From contig JARFIW010000139.1 of assembly GCA_036346225.1 (NCBI GenBank), positions 8,494,001 through 8,558,000 of the forward strand: a stretch of DNA of 64,000 bases, given 5' to 3'. This document shows positions 34,678-45,681 of this stretch, one piece after another. Below the pieces are notes generated by a model that did no database searches, had not been told where the DNA came from, and was given only the letters and a program-made list of their open reading frames with translations. Within the stretch, counting starts at the first letter, position 1, and every line of letters begins with the position of its first letter. Both the position numbers and the translations under genes were made by a program. The stretch comes from Platerodrilus igneus. Its lineage: Eukaryota; Arthropoda; Insecta; Coleoptera; Lycidae.

Positions 34678-36455
34678 GACACTTTTGAATATCTGCATCA
34701 AGTTGGTGCACTGAATCCTTAATGCTCTTATATTTTCCAACATCATTTCCGCAACTACCGTTCTCATCACTATCTAAAAGTTCATCATCAATATTTAAAT
34801 CTATTTCGTCCAATGTTTTCCCTTTGTATTGTCCCGCTTCACCCCGCTCCATTAAAATTAATAGTTTTGCTATTTTTGATGTTTGGTAAATGTCATCCGG
34901 CAAACGGTATACTTGTTTATGGACGTTTAGGGTGTGGCCCATGAAAGTAGCTAACTGCTCAATATCATTTTCGTTCATACTAAATATTTGCGACAAAGTA
35001 GCAAGATGCTTTCTTAACTTAGTTGAAGTTAAAGCCTCCGGATTTTTTGCACCGCACAAACGTGCGTGTTTCTGAACTACTTTGTATCCAACTATACTTT
35101 GTTGTTCGGAAGAAGGATTAGCAAATAAAAATAAATTACACTCCTTAATAAATTCAGGCCTTGCTTTTAAAAGCAGTTCTATATGTTCTTGCATATCTTT
35201 GCTAAACAGGACTGGAACTCCTCTGCCTCTCTTTCCTCGTGTAACAACCCTTTTAAAATTTTTTAAAAGCACCTGCTCCATTGGAGTAACCGCATCTGTA
35301 AATTCTTCATATGTTTTGTTTCCGCTATCTTCTGTCAACATGTACGTGGCTACTTTCATTCTTTGCAGCTCCCCTACCCGCTTTCTATTTAAAAGAAGCA
35401 CTCTACAAAACACTGTCTCCGTTAATTGTATAAAAGCCTTCATGTTTTTAATATTTCGTTGCAAGTTTTTTGCTGCTTCATTTGCATTTTCTGTCAAATA
35501 GCTTCTAAATAGTTTCAGATCTGTCGCTAGTGGTACCAACGTCACTTTATTCCAAGTTTTAGTATTTAAATCATTTCCCGCTTGACTAGAAATTTCATGT
35601 TTCCACATGCTTTCAAGCAAACGCCTAAATAGGCCGATGTTTGCTTCAGCTTCTGAGGCGGATATGTTTAAATAATTATATTTCCTTTAATAATATGCAA
35701 AACGGCAATGTCGCAACAATCTTTTAGGGATCTACTAATATTCATAGCAAACGTCGGTGATTTGAACAAATCATTTTCTGAGTCATATTTAGCTATAATT
35801 TTAACCGCCTGTACCACTATATCGAAGTGTTGTGGCTGAAGAAGGTCAAACATATTTCTAATCAAAGGATTAATCTTCTGGGATTCTAGCAGTACTTTGG
35901 ATAATTCTCTCATTTTTCGGGAACACATATTAACATGATGGCGCTCTCTATGTGTGTTCGCGTACCTTGAAACATATGCGCATATAAGTGCATCCTTTTT
36001 AGCTGTTAATGATACCTTGTCTGCTAACATTCTTGGAAATACTTTTGACTTTAAATTAAAATCAGCCCCATCTTTAGGTAACATTAAATTTTGACCTTCA
36101 CAACGAGTTACAGCCAAACCACCATTTTCATTTAGGCTACAAACTTTTTTGTGTTTCCATAACAATTTGCGGGAATATAACCCCAAACAAATCGGGCAGG
36201 GAGAATAATTTTCTTCGAGGTCATTTATCTGACTTCTATGAACTGGTTTAAAAAGGGATACTGAATTATTTATATAGTTTCCCTTTTTCCTTAAACTTGC
36301 AATAGCTCGTTTTCGTTTGATTGATTTCGGTGGCAGTATTAAAATTTTTTGTACTTCTGTTTCTCCGCGATGATTGCGTTGAATATGTCTCGCAAAATTG
36401 TGTACCTCAGTTTCACAAAAATAACTGAAATCTGGTGTACGAATGTACTTTTATT
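34678..36455 (-). pseudogene. Crypton-like tyrosine recombinase gene with C2H2-like fingers
   Basis: Read on the minus strand. About 36400-36350: first finger-like motif FCETEVHNFARHIQRNH. About 36215-36135: second, CPICLGLYSRKLLWKHKKVC. Then a helical domain at 36120-35690 (AYVSRYANTHRERHH, YDSENDLFKSPTFAMNI) and a 331-codon open frame at 35620-34678. In that frame R81 (RVGELQ), R203 (TKLRKHLAT), H229 (FMGHT) and Y238 (QVYRLP) fit the R..HxxR..H..Y pattern of tyrosine recombinases; the first His is Thr/Lys. One frame change lies near 35685. The final domain is displaced to 30883-30623 by the hAT insertion. Such proteins are found in Crypton elements and domesticated relatives; no RT is nearby, which argues against DIRS. 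Confidence 0.68.
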
Positions 36456-37490
36456 TTTATTTCGGAAAACCATACTATTTTTGTTCCAGATTGCTTTTCT
36501 TCAAATTCTTTTAAGCCAACAGTATATTGGATTCCTGCTACCTGTAATCAAAAAGTTAACTTACATTTAGCTTACAACAACACAACACTTGTAACGATAT
36601 GGGCATACTACCTTAAAACATACATTTTTTTTTTTAAATATAAAGGTTAAAACCAAATGAGTTCACATGAAAATATACACATTTTGCCCCATGTTTGCTA
36701 TTGCAAAGCTAGAATTTTAAAAAAATTATTCTACTATAATTTGGCGCCCATTAGGCATCAATTTGCGCTATTGAAATAAAGTTCGGAAAATTTAAACAAT
36801 GCGTGGCCAACTTTACGCATCTAAAGTTGCTTGAAGAACAACTTTTTTCAAGTACCTTTTTACACCTTAAAGGCAGAAAATTTTGTTTAACGGCAAAAAT
36901 TGGCGCTTACTTCACGTCTAATTGTTGTATAACAGTTTTTCAAAATTCAAAATGTTGCGACCAACTTCACACACCTGGGCGATTATTTTTAAATAACTCG
37001 CTAACAAATATGCGCAAAATTTCGTTCTAGTGGCGCCTAATTAACAAATTTTTCATATAATTCAAATAAGTTGTGGCCAACTTCATGCATCTATGGTAAT
37101 TGCGTTTACTCGCTTCTAGCGTATATTGGCAACTAAATTCTAATTGCACTTATAGCATCCTTCCTCAAAAATTTTACCAATTCCACAACTGAGCTATACT
37201 TACTTATAGCATCTATTAATATTTATTATTAAGTATTTGTTATTAAAAGCTAAATACAATATTATAATACAGTGTGCCCTATTTTCTAGAAAAATGGTCC
37301 CAAAGCTATAGTGACTTCTATTATGATTCAACTTATATATATTTTGGAAAGGGTAGTCCTATAGCTACAACTTGGTGAGAAAATCTTTTTATAGACCTTT
37401 ATTTGTTTGTAGTGACGTTATTGGTATTTTTTTAATTAGTTGGTATATTTTTTTTAATGTATTTTTGAAAAAACTTTTTCTATATTATTC
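36456..37490. repeat. noncoding with three diverged repeat units
   Basis: GTGGCCAACTTTACGCATCT (36803), GCGACCAACTTCACACACCT (36957) and GTGGCCAACTTCATGCATCT (37072) mark three related blocks with similar followers (AAATT..CAAAATT). No gene is seen. Confidence 0.5.
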
Positions 37491-37494
37491 ACCA

Positions 37495-37930
37495 GTCTAG
37501 ACTTTTAATAGGTTATAAAATTTTTGCAAAAACTGCGAACAACTGATTCAAGCAGGTAGGCAATGAAATCGAATCTTCTGTATAAACTTAATAATTAAAA
37601 GCAACCAAAGTTGCTTTAAAACACTTTCAACTGCAACTTCATGTATCTTAATGACTATTGATAATGGGAATGCAACAAAACGAAAATAAAATTGAACTAA
37701 ATTCATTAATTCCTTAATAGTATTTTCCAATTATTAAATGGAAAATATTAGTAATAAATTAAGGAATTCAGTTCTATTTTGTTTTTGGTTTGTTGGGTTC
37801 CCATTATTAATAGTCATTAAGATACACTTAGTTACAGCTCAAAAAGTGTTTTTAAGGCTGCTTTGTTGCTTTTAATTATAACCCTATTAAAAGTCTAAAC
37901 TGATAATTATAGTATCAAAAATTTTCTACA
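37495..37930. repeat. foldback element
   Basis: Two inverted arms meet at about 37736: left GTATCTTAATGACTATTGAT with its inverse ATCAATAGTCATTAAGATAC-like partner at 37805-37830, and outer AGACTTTTAATAGG versus CCTATTAAAAGTCT. The left arm has an extra block of about 70 bp (37520-37590). Probably a foldback MITE or inverted duplication; no coding capacity. Confidence 0.65.
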
Positions 37931-39437
37931 ATAATACACAAAAAATTATGCCAACCAATTAATACAAAATAACGATGACGTCAACCAAGTTGTAACTAAG
38001 ACGTCCCCTTTTCATAATATTAGGGTTTGTTAATTGATAAAAAGTTTTTATTAATCGGAGGGATTTTTTCGATTTTTTAAAATTGAAATCTATATTTTTG
38101 TTTAGTTCATCGAATAGCCCACATAAAATACAGTTACAAGATATTTCATTACCCCTATACCTACAATTACTATTAACTCTAAAAGTACAGAAATATGGAA
38201 AGAATTGAAAACTTATTGGAATTAATTCATTAAGTGCATCGAATTGGAACTTCAAAACCGGTATGCCAACAATTAAACGAAAAGTGATTATTATATTTAA
38301 CATGAAGATTTATAAAAACAGTACCGAGTTATCTTAGCAATATGTATTACGATAATGGTATCGTTTATCTGGAAAGCCACCAAATATACTACAAGCAGCA
38401 TATTTTAAAATTATATCATCCTGGGTAGAAGAAAAGAAGCAAATTTAGCCTGCGGCGACGTTTATACTGAAAACCAAACCATACCACAATTAAGTTTCAA
38501 GTAGCAAAGTGTCGGGCCGAACAGCGGTTCTTGCCATAAGAAGTTAAAATCTAAGTGCATTTTACTGATGTAGGGTTGAAACAAGTTTATCCCGTAAACG
38601 TAAGGTACCCGAGGTGACCTCTCAAAGTTAGATAATAACGCCGTATTGAAGTCTGCACAATGTTGCTAAATAAATATTATTTATAAACATTAAATCTTAA
38701 TACAAGTAGTAAATTGATCAAGGTATTTTAAAGTGAGGAAGGAATCTTAAAATATTTATATTATTATTACTACACGAGATTATTCATACTCTACAAGCTA
38801 TTTAGGATTTAACAATAACAGCGGCAAAAACTAAAATTGGCTGAACAAACCGAAATCATCATTTCTTACCTTTTGGTGTTTATTTTCAAGCTGTACTTCC
38901 TTTGTATGTGAATCAAGGCACATTTGAATAATTTTACTTGCTCTTCCACGATTATTCATAATGCTGTATAGAAACTACGTCACATATCATTCCAACACCG
39001 CCGTTTGAATATCTATCTAACGAATTTTGTACCTAACCACATGGGAATGCAATTTGCGTTGTTGCCATAGTTCAGGGCGCAGAATGATAGACGATGTAGC
39101 ATAAATATATACATTGAAGATATACACGATGCATCATGCACACCCCTGGTGGTATTATGTATGAACTATATTTACGAACTGTTTTTACATTTCTTAATCT
39201 TTCTGCGTCCCTACATTGCTAATATTCCGCCAGTATTAGAAGCATTCGCTAAACTAGTAATACAAAAATTAAGTTACCTACTGCACTGTAATTAAACTGT
39301 CTAACCGCAGATGGCCCCACTGTCACAACAACCGAATAAAAATGGAATTTTCTTCAGCGTCCGTATATAGACGCAGAAAGCCGGAGGACGCTGAACCATA
39401 TGTAAATTTGCAATGTACGGACGTGAAATCATTTGGC

Positions 39438-39440
<3 letters not shown>

Positions 39441-39483
<43 letters not shown>
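39441..39483. repeat. (TA)n microsatellite
   Basis: TA tract of about 43 bp immediately before dispersed repeat copy 3. Confidence 0.95.
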
Positions 39484-39486
<3 letters not shown>

Positions 39487-39640
39487 TGCTTTTATAAAGG
39501 AATATATGAACATTGTTCTTGTTTGTACTTAACACGCACTCGTGTTAATCCCGTAAAGATTCTCATTATGCCTTTTTTCATTAATCGACTTAATGTACTT
39601 TTATATACATGTATTGGTTTCTATTTGTTCTTATTAACAC

Positions 39641-39675
39641 ACGCACGCACGCGCGCGCGCACACACACACACACG
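39641..39675. repeat. CACG/CG/CA microsatellite
   Basis: Compound run ACACGCACGCACGCGCGCGC then (CA)n. Confidence 0.9.
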
Positions 39676-41199
39676 TGTTAATTTTGTAAATAGAAATATT
39701 AATTGCCAGTATTGTAAATATATATTTTTTTTAATTGTGTATATAATTATACTGACTTATATGTTGGTCTTGGTATCAAGTTCATGCACAACATCAACGT
39801 TTTTCAGAACAACAACTGATTTTGGACGACCTTCACGAAATTCGTTCTTGACTGAATTCGGTCACGATTGAAGTCGACGGTAGTCCTTGATAATGTGTCG
39901 TTGCCTATAGTCGAATTAAGTTCAACGAGACATAGTTGTTGAATTAAATTCACATCTAAAGTTGGAAAAAATAGTCTCTCGAAAATGTTCACGATTTGAT
40001 TTAATTTTTAGCCGAGAATGATTTTTTCAGGTTACTGTAAACAGCACAAATAGCGCTTGTACGTCAATGCGTTCAGAGCACGTGTACCATAAAAAATGTC
40101 AAGCTTTACGTCAGTTGCCAAACGGCAGCAGTAGTTTAACGTAATTCCGAAGTATAAAAGGCACCCTCGTATGAATACTGAAGTAATTAGAAAAGCGTGA
40201 ATAATTTCATCAAACTGTTTCACCTCTAAATAAAGTGTTTTCATTTATTATTGCGAGCTACCTAAAGATCTGTGTGTAATGTTTTATTATTTATATGTAA
40301 TTTGTTATATTTCTAGTGTCGGAATTCAACAGATGGACGAAATAAACCAAATAAATTTTTAAACTGTAGTTTAGCTTTTGAATAACTAATATAATTTCCG
40401 GGATGAAACAATGACTTCTTTATGTAAACATCAATATCTGAATATAATCGATACATTTTACGTTAAGTTTGATAGTTTATTACAGTTGATTTACCTCCTT
40501 TCCTGTTATTGTTAGTTTGGATGGGGTTCAACAAGTTTATTAACCGGCGTGGATTTTATAATTATCTTGATTACGTGGATTAACTTAATTTTTGTAAATT
40601 GCGTTATTAAAGTGGTGTATTTTGCATCGTGTCGTTGCAAAACATCGCGAAATTGATAAAAGTTGTTAAAAAATAATAGTCGGTATTTTAATATATGCAA
40701 AACATTAATTATTTGTTAAACTAGTTGGAAGTTTGTAATATACTTGCAGGTGAGTTTTTTTTACATAATTTCGTAATTTTTAACTGTTAGGAATTATAGG
40801 AAGCTTGTTTTAAAGTTTTATTATGCATTCAAGTTCTTAAGATACGAAGTTTACAGTGCTTACTCTTAAGGAATATTGTCAATTAAACAATTTTATTCGT
40901 TTTTGATAACTTTTCAGACTTTGTTGTCGCAATACATTCTATATAATAAATATTTTTCCTATCAATCTTTTTTGCTCGAAAAAATTATGAAATAAGTCGG
41001 TGTTTCTTAACCTTCAGTAGAGCGAAGAACCCCAGAGCACATTTTTCCTGAAGAACTAAAAATGATATATTTAATTTTTCATTAAAGTATCAACATTATG
41101 CTGATCTTATAGCTTTCAAATATAGAGAAATTAAAAAAAAAAACGTAAGACTAAAATAGATTAATTAAAAAAACATTTCAATTTATTTTTTAATATTTA

Positions 41200-43150
41200 T
41201 CATTGCATCTATCTATACATAATGGGTTCGCTGAACTTGTTTGTGTAAAAAAAGTTCGTCAAAATCAGGCATAATGTTCGAAAGTTGTATCCGCAAGCCT
41301 GCTTCAGGATAGAGCTTTCTTCTTTGGTCAGTTTTTGCAAGAGCATACTTAGAAAATCTACTTTATAACGGGAAATTCTAGCAGCAAATGATAGTAATTC
41401 TTTTACAGCACAATTGGCAATTTCTGGTTATTCGCATCTAAGCTTGGCCCAAAACTCTAACAAAGTAGCCGAATTAAAAGGAGTTTTCAGGTTTCCATCA
41501 GCTGCCGTATTAATAAGCTGTTCAAATTTTTTATGGTTAAGGTTTGGTGTAAATTCTCGATTGTGACTGAGAATGGATTGTGAAGCCAAGTTAGATCTTC
41601 GCCTCTGTTAGAAAATATTGTTTGAATGATACTTGTAAATTCTGAAGATGGTTGGTTATACCTAAAGTCATTTCTGGTTAAAGTGAAGTCTGATTCAGAT
41701 GTAAAATTATGAAGCGTAGGAAATCACTCAGTTATTCATCTATTTATGCAAGATTCTCGAAACTATTTTTTTTTATTTTGGCTTCAATTTCCCTGAAGTA
41801 ACATATTCAATTCATTGAGGCTCGAAAAGATGTCGGCAAGATGGCCATACATTGCAACCACGTGACTTCAGTTGTTCTTGATGATAATTCAAATAAGGAG
41901 TTACTAAGTAACACCAAGACCTCACTTCGCAAACTAAAGAGGCACACCAAAATTTTCCGCCAGATAACCATCGCACTTTTTTCATTGAGGGGCATTACAT
42001 TTGATTTTCCAATGCTCCACTCGAAGGTACTACATTGGCCAGGAAACGAGTTTTTTTTTACCTGGTAAATTTGGAATTTTGCTGAACCCTTGCTGTTCCA
42101 AGCAAGGTATGGATCTTTAACGTGCGTGACAACACTCACACACGGGACCTCCATTTTACCTCTCATCCGAAGGAGGGTGTATTTTTGTGAAAAATGCTCG
42201 CCTAACATTTTTCAAGCGGACCGTGTCGGGATTCATTGAGGGGCAGCAAAAATTCGTGAATTCAAAGGCCTGAACTTTAAGAAATTCACAAGTTTTACTG
42301 CTTCATCCAGAGCGTTTCTAATGACTGACGGACACTTTTTTGCTGCTCTTGCTTGTCTATGAATAACACAATGACTACTTTCAATTTATGAATATTTTGA
42401 CATATGCAATAAACGAATATTTACCAGTTACGTTTGCGCCGTCGTCGCTGCAGATATTAATGCATTTGTTCCAATTAAGTTTTTTTTTAGTAATATAAGA
42501 ATCGACCAAGTTGAAAAGTTCTTCTCCGGTTGTATGGGTCGTCAGAGGTTTGCAAAATAATCTTTTTTCTTCAGCAGAGTTGTTGTGTACATACTGGACC
42601 ATAACGGACAGTACTGTAAGCCCTGCCACGTCGTTTGATTCATCAAGTTGTAATACGTACCAACTACTACTTTTTATCCTTTGAATAACCGTGTTTTGTA
42701 TTTCGTTACTTATTCATAAATTCTCCTACGTACTGTATCATTTGACACTGCCAACATCTTTATATTTTTTTACTAAAATTTTCACCAATCATGGTTTCAA
42801 CAACATTTATTATGCATGGTTTTACAAGAGTTTCAATAATATGTACTTTTCCTACCTTAGTTATACGTCAAATTATTTGAAAAGAGGCTTTACATGCTTT
42901 TTCATTAACGCTGCCATCCACTAGGGAGGACAAATTCTTTTTTACTTTTATTCACTTACACTAACCTACGTTTGAAAAAAAATCTATAGGTTCGTTTTCT
43001 ACTCGCTATGATTTGTTGGTGAACGGCTTAGCAGCTTTACTTGAGCTAATGAGCTGTTGTTAACAGTTTTAAAACAAATTACACACTGGCCGTTTGGAGC
43101 ACTATAATACCATACAGAAACAAAACCATACAACAAATATTCTTGGCAGC
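41200..43150 (-). pseudogene. ZBED5-like hAT transposase, degraded
   Basis: From the N-terminus on the minus strand: BED-like zinc finger remnant near 43100-42980 (QCVIC-like, KPIDFF-like), helical region 42925-42660, and RNase H-like core at 42629-42430 (LTVLSVMVQYV, EEKRLFCKPLTTHTTGEELF, INICSDDGANVTG). The C-terminal dimerisation region near 41470-41230 includes ANCAVKELLSFAARISRYKV. Stops and shifts are frequent. ZBED5-type genes are hAT transposases, sometimes domesticated, but the decay here rules that out. Confidence 0.8.
41995..42231 (-). repeat. tRNA-derived SINE copy D, 5'-truncated
   Basis: Same SINE family as 17493, 18017 and 20071. It ends inside the B box (RC starts GAATCCCGACACGG). 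A perfect 14-bp duplication TTCATTGAGGGGCA flanks it (41981-41994, 42232-42245), showing insertion as a truncated cDNA into the hAT transposase. Confidence 0.9.
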
Positions 43151-44323
43151 ATTTTCTAATTTTGATTTCTTTATTTGCAATGTGAACAACACTTGAAATT
43201 GTAAGCTATGCATAGGTTCATTGTTGCTTTGTTACTCGAAATCTCTTCCACTTTTTCATCATGACTGGTTGAATCTATCTCGTATCTTGTCTTCAAACTA
43301 CCAGTTTTGAGTCATTTATCCATAATAAATAAATATTATACAAGAATAAATACACGAAAAAATTCAAATCGCCCTCTAACAGGTATAAAACTAAAACAAG
43401 CACCTTGCCTTAATATTGTAATGTTTTTGGGTTCTTGATGTGAATATCCAAGCTTAATTAATTTTTATACTGATTTAAATACTAACGCTAACAACAACAA
43501 TTTATCTATACAGCGAAAGTTTATTTATTGCACACGGTGATATAGATTTTGGGTTTCTGGAAGCTCTTTTAAAAACTTTTATTCATAAACTACAACTATC
43601 AAAATTAATTATACTATTTCAATTACTAACAGACTTGTTTTATCCCCACAATCAATTTGAACACGTATATTCTTTAGGTGCAAGATAAACCGAATTACAT
43701 TAATACAAGTTATTATTTTTAATGATTAATAATTAATGGTGAGTAGCTTGAATTCTAACAATGCGAAAGTTATGAGATTCGAAGATTAACTAACCGACAG
43801 AACTTCTTGTATTTAACAAGAAACCTCTGGTCTCAGATCGTTCTGTGGGAAACTGCAAAATTGCTTTTATTCTGTTTCTTGATAACATACAATGTCTTTA
43901 TTTCTAGGTAATTATAAATAAGTCTGCTTGGTAGCAATTTGTATCAACTTGCGTCTGTGTTATAAAGTAATTGTATCTTATTCTATTCCTACTATGAACT
44001 CGGTTGCCGCTTATTACATTACATTCCAAATTACAATGCATCATTCTATTACAAAATATTAATTATTACATTTAATTCTTAGTACATATTAATATAGGGA
44101 ATATGTAGCTAGCGCGGTATATAAACTATCGCACTACTAGTTGCCCACTTATTATTGTTTGATCACCAACCATTAACTGTACTTTCTAATAACAATTCCT
44201 CTATTTATATAGGTCGATTTATTCTTCTTATTTTTTTAATTGACCACACGCGGGACCCCAAACCCTCTTTTGTGGATTCCTGGGGTTTCATGGAACCTAG
44301 GTTGAGCAACACCTGAAATACAT

Positions 44324-44854
44324 GAAACATAATTACGTAGTAAGTGTCTGTAGCAGAAACACGAACTATCGATGTATGTAAAAAATATATAAAACAAATA
44401 AATACAGACTTCTTAGCAATAATATTAAAGAAAATAAGATAGTTTAACATTTTTGATGTAAAAAAAATTTAAAATGATTATGCCACTAATATTCTCGTAA
44501 GCAATTAGTTAAATTCCCGATTTAGACAGCAAGGTGGGCATGATCTATAGAAGGTATGGATCCAAAGTCAAAATTCGGTAAAATTTGTTATAACTGAAAA
44601 TACCAAAAAAAAGGAATAGTTAAATGAACTTGCATTATTTTTGGAAATCACTTGCTAATATCGACGTGAAACGCCAAATTGGAGATATCGATAAGGTATA
44701 GGTCAAGATTAAAAAACTATAACCATCAAAGAATTTTGAATCGTCTCATGCTGGTTATAGCTTGATTCTTTCTACAACTGGCTTTCACTCTATACTTTTG
44801 CGCCTCAAATAAGTATTCATGTGAGTAGACGCAGAACAGGCATTCTGGGACCAC
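44324..44854. other. unassigned flank of minisatellite
   Basis: No gene. AGACGCAGAACAG..ATTCTGGGACC at 44826-44850 matches 63251-63277, the entry to another array of the same minisatellite, so this is a shared array border. Confidence 0.5.
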
Positions 44855-45681
44855 CTCCCGTCCCCTCCACCCACCTCTTGACCCCTTCACATCACTCCAC
44901 ATCCCTCCACATCACTCCGCATCCCTCTACATCACACGACATCACTCCACACCAATTCCACCTCTACATCACTCCACATTACTCCACATCCCTCTCACCT
45001 CCACATCACTCCCACCTCCATATCACTCCACATCACTCCCGCTTCCACATCACTCCATCTCCCTCCACATGACGCCCACCTCCACATCGCTCCACATCCC
45101 TTCACATCCCTTTCACCTTTACATCACTCCTCCACATCACTCCGCATTACTCCACATCTCTCTCACCTCCACATCACTTCGCATCCCTCCCACCTCTACA
45201 TCACTCCACATCCCTCCCACCTCTACATCACTCCACATCCCTCCACATTACTCCACAACCCTCTCACCTCCACACCATTCCACATCACTCCCATTTCCAC
45301 ATCACTCCCATTTCCACATCTCTCCACATTACTCCACATCCCTCTCACCTCCACACCATTCCACATCACTCCCATTTCCATATCACACCACATCCCTCGC
45401 ACCTCCACATCACTTCACATCACTACACTTCCCTCCACATTACTCCCACCTCCACATCACACCTACCTCCACATCTCTCTTACCTCTACATCACTTCATA
45501 TCACTCCACATCCCTCTCACCTCCACATCACTTCACATCACTCCCACCTCCACATCACTCCTACCTCCACATCACTCCCACCTCCACATCACTCTCACCT
45601 CCATATCTCTCTTACCTCTACATCACTACATATCGCTCCACATCCCTCTCACCTCCACATCACACCAGATCACTCCACATC
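44855..45681 (+). repeat. 10-bp-unit minisatellite, left block
   Basis: Degenerate units of ACATCACTCC / ACATCCCTCC with interspersed 6-bp CACCTCC-like insertions. Because the unit is 10 bp, stop-free frames arise by chance on the plus strand (His/Thr/Ser/Pro-rich); these are not genes. Confidence 0.95.
45676..45681. other. Polinton target-site duplication, left copy
   Basis: CACATC directly before the terminal inverted repeat and identical to 62010-62015. The flank is a repeat rich in this word, so on its own this 6-mer is weak evidence. Confidence 0.75.

Larger units (their letters stand above)
37931..40989. other. no gene recognised; microsatellites
   Basis: Holds the (TA)n tract at 39441-39483, copies of the TTGTTCTTGTTTGT repeat (39505-39690) and a CACG/CG/CA microsatellite (39641-39675). 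CACGAAATTCGT..TTGAC (39834) resembles 23072, another dispersed element piece. Remaining sequence is unassigned. Confidence 0.4.
40998..44315 (-). mobile_element. hAT transposon, ZBED5-like
   Basis: The left end CGGTGTTTCTTAACC and the inverse of the right end CAGGTGTTGCTCAACC match the CAG.G.TTCTCAACC ends of ZBED5-related hATs, followed inward by the typical GAACCCC stretch. Flanking 8-mers are AAATAAGT (40990-40997) and AAATACAT (44316-44323), identical at 6 of 8 positions. Transposase lies on the minus strand, with a SINE inserted in it. Confidence 0.78.

Noticed and set aside
35082..35501. 139-codon plus-strand frame
   Set aside because: Shadow of the minus-strand recombinase ORF.
44855..45681. 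CRISPR-like array of short repeats
   Set aside because: Units are contiguous with no unique spacers, and the context is eukaryotic.
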